From: Chloroflexota bacterium
Lineage (GTDB): Bacteria; Chloroflexota; Anaerolineae; Anaerolineales; Villigracilaceae
Direction of reading: 5' to 3'
Length of the DNA stretch: 10,562 bases
Assembly (NCBI GenBank): GCA_021796315.1
Contig: JAJYOH010000166.1
Coordinates: 1-10,562 of the forward strand
Part shown: one piece after another, positions 4,423-10,562 of the stretch
How the letters are laid out: the number at the start of each line of letters is the position of its first letter
How positions within the stretch are numbered: position 1 is the first letter of the stretch
Position numbers and translations under genes: made by a program
Notes under the pieces: model-generated
The model's input: only the letters and a program-made list of their open reading frames with translations
Database searches by the model: none
What the model was told of the DNA's origin: nothing

Positions 4423-6930
4423 ATGGACATTGGTACGATTGAACAAGTAGATATTGACTCGCAGATGCGGACTGCCTATCTCGATTACGCCATGAGCGTG
4501 ATCGTGGCGCGCGCCCTGCCGGATGCCCGTGATGGATTGAAGCCTGTCCATCGCCGTATTTTATATGCGATGCACGATATGGGCATCCGCTCCAATTCAG
4601 CCTATAAAAAATCTGCTCGTATCGTGGGGGAAGTGCTCGGTAAATATCACCCGCACGGCGACGCGGCTGTTTATGAATCGATGGCGCGCATGGCGCAGGA
4701 TTTTTCCATGCGTTATTTGCTGGTGGATGGACAGGGCAACTTCGGTTCTGTGGACGGCGATGCGCCGGCTGCCATGCGTTACACTGAGGCCCGCCTGCAA
4801 AAGATGGCCGAGGATCTTCTCGCGGATATTGAGAAGGACACCGTTGACTTCGGCCCGAACTTTGACGATTCGCTGGAAGAGCCGCTCGTGCTTCCGGCTC
4901 GATTACCGAATTTACTTTTGAATGGTTCATCGGGAATCGCCGTCGGTATGGCGACCAACATCCCGCCGCATAATTTGCGCGAGTTGGTGGATGCCATCAA
5001 TTACCTGATCGATAATTACGACACGATGGATGATATCCCGGTCGAGGAGTTGATGAAGCGCGTCGCCGGCCCGGACTTTCCGACGGGTGGCATTATTATC
5101 GGCCGCGAAGGGATCGAGTCTGCTTACGGCACCGGCCGCGGGCGTCTGGTCGTGCGCGGCATGGCGCACATCGAAGAATCCAAACCCGGACGGCATGGGA
5201 TCATCATCACCGAGATTCCGTACCAGGTCAACAAATCCACGTTGATCGAGCGGATTGCCGAACTGGTGCGCGAAGACAAGATCGACATGATCTCGGATAT
5301 GCGCGACGAATCCGACCAGCGCGGCATGAGCATTGTGATCGAGCTCAAGCGCGGCGCGCAACCTAAGAAAGTTCTCAATCAACTTTATAAATATACGGCC
5401 TTGCAGTCCACCTTTGGTGTGATAATGCTGGCTTTGGTGGATGGAGAACCGCGCACGTTGCCGCTCAAACGTGCCTTGCAAATTTTTATCGAGCATCGCC
5501 AGACCGTCATCGTCCGCCGTTCAAATTTTGAATTGGAAAAGGCCCGTGCGCGCCAGCACATCCTCGATGGATATCTGATCGCGCTTTCCAATTTGGACGC
5601 GGTGATCAAGACCATTCGCGAGTCGCAGGATACGGACGAGGCCAAGACCAACTTGATGAAGCGTTTCAAGTTCAGCGACCTGCAAGCGCAGGCTGTTCTT
5701 GATATGCAGTTGCGTCGTCTGGCCGCGCTCGAACGCTGGAAGATCGAGGAAGAACATAAGCAAGTCAAAGAACAGATTGATTATTTGGAAGATTTGCTGG
5801 CTCACCCAAAAAAGATTTTGGCGTTGATCCAGTCTGACTTGAAAGAGCTGGCTGAGAAATATGGCGATGACCGCCGCACGCGCATTGCTTCGGACGCGAA
5901 GGAAGAATTGACCGAGGCCGATCTTGTGCAAGATGAGGCGGTTTTGATCAGCCTGACCGAGCGAGGCTACATCAAACGCGTGGCAGCATCCGCTTTTCGT
6001 TTGCAGAGTCGCGGCGGGCGCGGGGTGATGGGGCATACGACCAAAGACGAGGATGAAGTCGTTGCGCTCATCCCCGCTCGAAGCCTGGACTCGATGCTGT
6101 TCTTCTCCGACCGCGGCAAAGTCTACTCTGAAAAAGTTTATCAAATCCCGGATGCCGACCGAGCCGCCAAAGGCATCCCGCTTGTCAACGTGCTGGCGCT
6201 CGAACCGGATGAACGCGTGACTGCCGCCATCGCCGTCTCGGATTTTTCGGCGCATGGATTTTGCATGTTGGCAACGGCGCGCGGCAGAGTCAAGCGCGTG
6301 AACATGGAAGAATTTGCTTCGGTCCGGCCTTCAGGTTTAATTGCCATGACTTTGGATGAAGGCGATAGTCTCGGTTGGGCGCGCCTGACTTCCGGCAAGG
6401 ATGAGGTTATTTTCGTGACCGAAAATGGTCAGGCTTTGCGGTTCGATGAAAATAAAGTCCGTTCGATGGGACGTCAGGCCGCGGGTGTGCAGGGCATTCG
6501 CCTCGCAAAAGGCGATGCAGTCACCAGCATGGATGTTGTGGAAAAAGATGGCTCGCTTCTGATCGTAACGACTGGCGGTTTTGGCAAGCAAACCTTGTTG
6601 AAGGAATATACCCCGAAGGGACGCGCCACCAGTGGAATTTCAACCATTGATAAGAAGGCGCTCGATGAAATCGGCAGGATCGCCGCGGCGCGCGTTGTGC
6701 AAAACGATGATGATTTGACGATCATGACGGCCAATGGCGTGACGTTGCGTTTGAAAGTAAAAAATGTAAAGCAATCGGGACGCGCCACTCGAGGCGTTCA
6801 TCTTATCAAACCACAGGAGGGTGACAGCGTAGCGTCCGTGGCGCGCATTGCCGCTGAAGATTTGAAGCGCGCTGGAGCACAGGTCAATGGCGATGAAAAG
6901 CCGCCAGAAGATCAACCGCAACTTATTTAA
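4423..6930 (+). CDS. gyrA: DNA gyrase subunit A
   Basis: The cleavage-religation subunit of the A2B2 gyrase that introduces negative supercoils. The 835-residue length is normal. The N-terminal winged-helix/tower region opens with [20 protein letters not shown]. The quinolone region is [10 protein letters not shown] (76-85), and the catalytic tyrosine is Tyr120 in [11 protein letters not shown] coiled-coil tower segment follows at about residues 365-475, then the six-bladed DNA-wrapping C-terminal domain. The GyrA box reads QSRGGRG (528-534) against the usual QRRGGRG, which still favours GyrA over ParC. Ala81 occupies the E. coli Ser83 position. ATG 4423 has AGGA (4414-4417) five bases upstream; an in-frame ATG at 4405 abuts a T-run and has no ribosome site. 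gyrB is not adjacent. Confidence 0.97.
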   Translation: MDIGTIEQVDIDSQMRTAYLDYAMSVIVARALPDARDGLKPVHRRILYAMHDMGIRSNSAYKKSARIVGEVLGKYHPHGDAAVYESMARMAQDFSMRYLLVDGQGNFGSVDGDAPAAMRYTEARLQKMAEDLLADIEKDTVDFGPNFDDSLEEPLVLPARLPNLLLNGSSGIAVGMATNIPPHNLRELVDAINYLIDNYDTMDDIPVEELMKRVAGPDFPTGGIIIGREGIESAYGTGRGRLVVRGMAHIEESKPGRHGIIITEIPYQVNKSTLIERIAELVREDKIDMISDMRDESDQRGMSIVIELKRGAQPKKVLNQLYKYTALQSTFGVIMLALVDGEPRTLPLKRALQIFIEHRQTVIVRRSNFELEKARARQHILDGYLIALSNLDAVIKTIRESQDTDEAKTNLMKRFKFSDLQAQAVLDMQLRRLAALERWKIEEEHKQVKEQIDYLEDLLAHPKKILALIQSDLKELAEKYGDDRRTRIASDAKEELTEADLVQDEAVLISLTERGYIKRVAASAFRLQSRGGRGVMGHTTKDEDEVVALIPARSLDSMLFFSDRGKVYSEKVYQIPDADRAAKGIPLVNVLALEPDERVTAAIAVSDFSAHGFCMLATARGRVKRVNMEEFASVRPSGLIAMTLDEGDSLGWARLTSGKDEVIFVTENGQALRFDENKVRSMGRQAAGVQGIRLAKGDAVTSMDVVEKDGSLLIVTTGGFGKQTLLKEYTPKGRATSGISTIDKKALDEIGRIAAARVVQNDDDLTIMTANGVTLRLKVKNVKQSGRATRGVHLIKPQEGDSVASVARIAAEDLKRAGAQVNGDEKPPEDQPQLI

Positions 6931-6960
6931 AAATGGCGGCCCGTCGGGCCGCCATTTTTG
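6929..6960. terminator. Strong bidirectional terminator between gyrA and the rho operon
   Basis: AAAAATGGCGGCCC (6929-6942) and GGGCCGCCATTTTT (6946-6959) form a perfect 14-bp stem with a 3-base loop. T-runs exist on both strands, so it can end gyrA from the left and the convergent rho operon from the right. Its first bases overlap the gyrA stop codon. Confidence 0.95.
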
Positions 6961-6978
6961 TGTATTTTGGAAATATTT

Positions 6979-7209
6979 TTAGACCCCAAATTTTCCCGTC
7001 ACGAATAAAACCAACGCGCCGATGATGCACACTGCGGACATCAGCATTACGGCGATAAAGAAACGTTGTGCCGCCGTCATGCCGAGAACGCGACCGGATG
7101 AGCGGCGTTGCGGAGCTGCGGCGGTTGTTGTGCTGGCCGCTTGTTGGAATTGAGCCTCTTCTTCGTAAAAGGGGCTGGAGTTAGCCTGTTCACGCAAATT
7201 ATCAAACAT
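6979..7209 (-). CDS. 76-residue single-pass membrane protein, unrecognised
   Basis: The first 50 residues are polar and low in complexity, with a Gln/Ala/Thr-rich stretch and a basic patch (QRRSSGR, about 34-40), and are probably disordered. One hydrophobic helix follows (about 50-71, from FFIAVMLMSAV to LVLFVTG), leaving a very short tail. The basic residues before the helix predict a cytoplasmic N-terminus. ATG 7209 has GAGG six bases upstream. It is the last gene of the leftward operon, 24 bases after the biotin ligase stop, and ends at the shared terminator. I recognise no family and assign no function. Confidence 0.8.
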   Translation of the reverse strand: MFDNLREQANSSPFYEEEAQFQQAASTTTAAAPQRRSSGRVLGMTAAQRFFIAVMLMSAVCIIGALVLFVTGKFGV

Positions 7210-7233
7210 AGTTACCTCGTTAAATTAATTCTA

Positions 7234-8025
7234 TCACGCTGGGCGCAGATGAATCTCCCCGAATTGGACTGTTACGGGATTGCCATGTTCATCACACAAA
7301 CGTAAACTGCCATCTGATTCCAATCCAAGCAGGGAACCGCTCAATGGTTTGTCGCTTCCAGCCCAGACCTGAACCTGTTCGCCGCGAAAAGCCAACGCGG
7401 CCTCCCAGGCTTGTATGAATTCGTCTGTGCCCAGGCGCGAACGCCATTTGATTAAAAAAGTAAGAATGTTGTTGAGCAAATTCGATCGCTCGATGGCTTT
7501 CCCCAATTCATTTTCAATGCTGGTTGCCGGGAATAAAGTTTGATCCGTGGGCGGTACAGAGGCCGTCAGCGCGTTCACGCCCATTCCTAAAACGGATGCA
7601 TCCAATGTGTCGCCTGTCCAAACTGACTCAACCAGGATGCCTGCAACTTTTTTCCCATTCAATAAAACATCGTTGGGCCATTTGATCTGCGGTGCGAGTC
7701 CAATCGTCCGCAGAGAATCGGCCAAAGCGAGCGCGCCCAGACCCGTGATCCGCGCGGGGTGCGTGCGTTCGGCCGCAGTGGGGCGCAGGATCAGGCTGAA
7801 AGCCAGTGCAGTTTTGGGAGGCGTAAACCATTTTCGCCCAGAGCGGCCTCGACCAGATGTTTGTTCTTCCGCAACGATCAGCGATAAATCCGGCGCACCT
7901 TGCGAAACCCGGGCCTGGGCTTCATCATTGGTTGAACCGATGCTTTCAAAAAAACGAAGGTCGCCCAGCGGGAGTCCCCGCAGAGCGACCTGAAGTTTCG
8001 TTGCGTTCAATTTATCTGGTGACAA
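7234..8025 (-). CDS. birA: Biotin-[acetyl-CoA carboxylase] ligase, no DNA-binding domain
   Basis: Joins biotin to ATP as biotinyl-AMP and transfers it to the lysine of biotin carrier proteins. Seen are STN (31-33), the biotin/adenylate loop GRGRSGRKW (58-66), KWPNDV (115-120), GKKVAGILVE (124-133), GMGVNA (147-152), and a C-terminal SH3-like domain (about 214-262). The protein has no N-terminal winged helix, so it is a group I enzyme and not a biotin-operon repressor. The only early in-frame start is TTG 8025, with AGGA ten bases upstream overlapping the previous stop, or GAGAG three bases upstream. An out-of-frame ATG at 8035 would join the frame if one T of the run at 8024-8028 were missing. 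The exact start is therefore uncertain. Confidence 0.92.
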   Translation of the reverse strand: MSPDKLNATKLQVALRGLPLGDLRFFESIGSTNDEAQARVSQGAPDLSLIVAEEQTSGRGRSGRKWFTPPKTALAFSLILRPTAAERTHPARITGLGALALADSLRTIGLAPQIKWPNDVLLNGKKVAGILVESVWTGDTLDASVLGMGVNALTASVPPTDQTLFPATSIENELGKAIERSNLLNNILTFLIKWRSRLGTDEFIQAWEAALAFRGEQVQVWAGSDKPLSGSLLGLESDGSLRLCDEHGNPVTVQFGEIHLRPA

Positions 8026-8037
8026 AAACTCTCATTC

Positions 8038-9126
8038 CTACTGGAGATAATCGTGGGGGTTAACGTTCGAGCCGCCGATACGAATCTCAAAATGCAAGTG
8101 TGCCCCTTCTGCATGGCCCGTGGCGCCAGCCAGACCAATCAATGTGCCTGCTCCTACTGTCTCGCAACGCAAGACATTGATTTGGCTGAGATGGGCGTAG
8201 AGAGTAACAAACCCATTGCCGTGATCAATTTGAATTACTTTGCCGTAACCATAATTATCGCCGCCCTGCGCCATTGTCACGATGCCAGCCGCTGCTGCAT
8301 AAATTGGAGTGCCTTCGGTGGCGGCCAGGTCGATACCGAGATGTGATGGCGAGTAATCATAACCCGAGATGGCAAGGCTATTCGTGGGCGAGTGAAAAAC
8401 ATTATCAACCGGCCCGCCGGTCGAACAGCCGCCGCCGCCAAAATCAGATGTGCCTGTACTGCCGTTGTTGACGCGTGAAATGGTGGGCATCAATTGAGAC
8501 CAGTCAAACAATTTGCGCGAGCCGCCTGGGATGAATATTATCGTGCCGGGTTTGACTTGCGGGTCTGTGAGGTCAATATTGTTGCCGGGAAAGTTTATGA
8601 TATCTTCAGGTTTAACTTTAGTGAGGACGGAAGACTTTGCCGCGACAGATTCAAAAGTATCGCCGGCTTTCCACGTGTAGTACATACCGTCTGTAGGTGG
8701 GATGAGCAATTGCAAGCCCGGCGTTAAGAATTGCGGGTTATCATATTTGATCACGCCTTTGTTGGAATAAATGATGCTATCCACTTTTATGTTGAACTGT
8801 TTGGCGATTGAATACATCGCATCGCCGCGTGAAACGGTATACATGACCGGGTCCATGCGCGGGCGATCGGGAATATTTGTTTTGAGTTGTAACGCGCGCC
8901 CGATGCCGGGAAATTCCACAGAATTTGTAACCGGTGCGGGCAAGCTGACTGATGTCTGGTTCTGGCCTGGCACGGCGGTCGGTATCGGACGTGTGGCGGA
9001 TGAGGCCGCCCCAGCCTGAGTCCACCAGAAAGCGGATCCCAGCAACGCGGCCACGACGAGCGCAGTCACGCCCCAGGATGCAACGTTGAAACGGTTGGCT
9101 TTCACGAACTCTAAGATTTTGTTCAT
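8038..9126 (-). CDS. Membrane-anchored LysM + M23 peptidoglycan metallopeptidase
   Basis: A 362-residue cell-envelope protein. It has a short cytoplasmic tail, one membrane helix (about 17-37) acting as an uncleaved anchor or signal, and a Pro/Ser/Thr linker. Two LysM-like modules follow for glycan binding: MYTVSRGDAMYSIAKQFN... (about 95-143) and YYTWKAGDTFESVA... (about 149-200). The M23 domain comes last. Zinc ligands are present, His262 and Asp266 in HLGID and His345 in HLHFE, with His312 and His343 as catalytic partners, so an active endopeptidase is expected. Cys234 and Cys321 could form a disulfide in the outer domain. ATG 9126 has a weak AGAG upstream, 27 bases after the rho stop. Likely role is cell-wall remodelling or division; partner unknown. 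Confidence 0.93.
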   Translation of the reverse strand: MNKILEFVKANRFNVASWGVTALVVAALLGSAFWWTQAGAASSATRPIPTAVPGQNQTSVSLPAPVTNSVEFPGIGRALQLKTNIPDRPRMDPVMYTVSRGDAMYSIAKQFNIKVDSIIYSNKGVIKYDNPQFLTPGLQLLIPPTDGMYYTWKAGDTFESVAAKSSVLTKVKPEDIINFPGNNIDLTDPQVKPGTIIFIPGGSRKLFDWSQLMPTISRVNNGSTGTSDFGGGGCSTGGPVDNVFHSPTNSLAISGYDYSPSHLGIDLAATEGTPIYAAAAGIVTMAQGGDNYGYGKVIQIDHGNGFVTLYAHLSQINVLRCETVGAGTLIGLAGATGHAEGAHLHFEIRIGGSNVNPHDYLQ

Positions 9127-9153
9127 TTTTTCTCTGGCTAATACTTTGACGCT

Positions 9154-10431
9154 TTAAGCATCGTCTGTCAATTGCTCCAAAAACATTTGATTATTCCTGG
9201 CGCGATCCAGGCGGGTAATGATTGCCTCGGTCGCAACGGTTTGATCCATGCCGGCGCCGGCGGGAGGAGCCGAGACCATCTGGGCGTACATGCGGCGCAT
9301 AAGCCAGACGCGTTGCAGAAGATCAGGTCCGAGCAGCAATTCTTCGCGGCGTGTGGATGAGCGCTCGATATCCACGGCGGGGAAGATGCGGCGCTCCTGT
9401 AATTTGCGGGAGAGCAGCAATTCCATGTTGCCGGTGCCTTTGAATTCCTCGTAGACCACATCGTCGAGACGGGAGCCGGTATCCACCAGGCAGGTGGCGA
9501 TGATGGTCAGCGAGCCGCCTTCTTCGATGTTACGCGCCGCACCGAAGAAACGTTTGGGCGGATACAACGCCGAAGGATCCATGCCGCCCGAAAGCGTGCG
9601 TCCCGATGGATTAACCACAAGGTTGTAGGCGCGCGCCAAACGGGTGATCGAGTCCATTAAGATTACCACATGGCGCCCGATCTCCACCATTCTCTTAGCT
9701 CGGTCTAAGGCAATTTCCGCCGTGCGGACGTGGGAAGTGACTGGTTCGTCGAAGGTGGATGCCACCACTTCGGCGTCCACCGAGCGATCCATGTCGGTCA
9801 CTTCTTCCGGGCGTTCGCCGATCAGGGCCACCATCAAATGCACTTCAGGATATTTGGTTGAAATGGAATTTGCAATGTGCTTTAAAATGGTTGTCTTACC
9901 CGCCTTGGGAGGAGAGACGATCAACCCGCGCTGGCCGCGTCCGATGGGGGCGACCAGGTTGATGAGGCGCGAAGACAAAGTGTCGTGATCGATTTCAAGG
10001 TCGAAGCGTTTATCGGGGAAAATTGGGGTGAGATTTTCAAAGACCGGCCTGCGGGTGGCCTCTTCCGGGTCGATGCCGTTGACCGTTTCCACCTTCAAAA
10101 GTCCAAAGTGTCTTTCAGATTCACGCGGGGGGCGAACGTGTCCGATCACCATGTCCCCCGAACGCAGATCGTAGCGGCGAAGCTGTGCCTGCGAAACGTA
10201 AACATCCTGGTCGCTGATGCGATAGTTTCCTGATCTTAGGAAGCCAATGCCTTCGCTCATGATCTCCAGAATGCCGCCGCGCAATTCGATACCTTCTTTT
10301 TGCGCTTCCGCCTGACGTATCTGAAGGATGAGAGGTTCCTTCTTTAATCGGTTGAAATTTTGAACGTTGAGTTCTTTGGCGACCTTGCGGAGTTTTGCGA
10401 GTGGTTCATTTTCAAGCTCTAGAATTTTCAT
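9154..10431 (-). CDS. rho: Transcription termination factor Rho
   Basis: A hexameric RNA-dependent ATPase that removes RNA polymerase from untranslated transcripts. The 425 residues match the family length (E. coli 419) with no insertion domain. In order are the Rho N-terminal helical domain (1-45), the OB-fold RNA site with GIGFLR (61-66), Walker A SPPKAGKT (173-180), GERPEEVTDM (205-214), Walker B VVILMD (255-260), the Q-loop TLSGGMDP (279-286), the R-loop region FKGTGNMEL (330-338) and RRIFPAVDIERSSTRREELL. All catalytic segments are intact. ATG 10431 has no strong ribosome site. It is first in the leftward operon. The 131 bases upstream hold no promoter I can defend. Confidence 0.97.
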   Translation of the reverse strand: MKILELENEPLAKLRKVAKELNVQNFNRLKKEPLILQIRQAEAQKEGIELRGGILEIMSEGIGFLRSGNYRISDQDVYVSQAQLRRYDLRSGDMVIGHVRPPRESERHFGLLKVETVNGIDPEEATRRPVFENLTPIFPDKRFDLEIDHDTLSSRLINLVAPIGRGQRGLIVSPPKAGKTTILKHIANSISTKYPEVHLMVALIGERPEEVTDMDRSVDAEVVASTFDEPVTSHVRTAEIALDRAKRMVEIGRHVVILMDSITRLARAYNLVVNPSGRTLSGGMDPSALYPPKRFFGAARNIEEGGSLTIIATCLVDTGSRLDDVVYEEFKGTGNMELLLSRKLQERRIFPAVDIERSSTRREELLLGPDLLQRVWLMRRMYAQMVSAPPAGAGMDQTVATEAIITRLDRARNNQMFLEQLTDDA

Positions 10432-10562
10432 GCGGGTTCAATGCCTTTTTGGAATGAAAATATTAGCCGGCCCCCGTGGGTGCAGGCTTAATTCATAATG
10501 GGTTGTGAAAAAGCGGGAATTCTTTCAAGATGTTTAATACGGGGTTATTAGGCAGATGCCTT
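10432..10562. other. rho upstream region to window edge
   Basis: No gene is seen. On the minus strand the edge sequence contains an in-frame GCC-TAA that could end a neighbouring gene beyond the window, but this cannot be tested. No convincing promoter or hairpin was found. Confidence 0.3.

Noticed and set aside
1..10562. CRISPR array, insertion sequence, phage or defence system
   Set aside because: No direct repeats with spacers, transposase, integrase or nuclease genes were seen. The gene content is housekeeping.

Overview
The window looks like ordinary chromosome from a mid-GC bacterium, most likely a member of the Chloroflexota (Anaerolineae-like). This rests on the gene mix, protein style and the look of one palindromic repeat; I could not run a taxonomic search. 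There is no sign of a phage, plasmid, insertion sequence or CRISPR array. I found no clear undescribed multi-gene system. The interesting material is at small scale: a nonsense codon, a repeat inserted in frame, an unlisted 40-codon gene, and a terminator-like hairpin in the gyrA leader.

Layout. 1-1153 (-) is an acyl-CoA dehydrogenase cut by the left edge, with a TATAAT promoter overlapped by a TetR-type inverted repeat. 1319-1855 (+) is a two-gene unit, a small glutaredoxin-like protein followed by GroES, closed by a terminator. Facing it is a 40-residue membrane or secreted peptide gene (1977-2099, -) with its own strong Shine-Dalgarno and terminator. A roughly 280-base AT-rich gap follows. 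Next is a phosphate pair: a DUF47 (PhoU-like) gene broken by an in-frame TAA near its 5' end, and an intact PiT phosphate transporter (3025-4011). Then come tRNA-Leu(CAG) with a consensus promoter and terminator, and gyrA (4423-6930) ending in a strong, probably bidirectional terminator.

The right third (6979-10431, -) reads as one leftward operon: rho, a membrane-anchored LysM/M23 peptidoglycan peptidase, a monofunctional biotin-protein ligase, and a 76-residue single-pass membrane protein. The gaps are short (27, 12 and 24 bases), so co-transcription is likely. The two big transcription units converge on the gyrA terminator.

How the genes relate. PiT and DUF47 form a known phosphate-uptake pair. 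The glutaredoxin and GroES genes share almost the same translation start region and are probably co-expressed as a thiol/folding pair. The rho operon mixes transcription termination, cell-wall remodelling and biotinylation without an obvious shared pathway.
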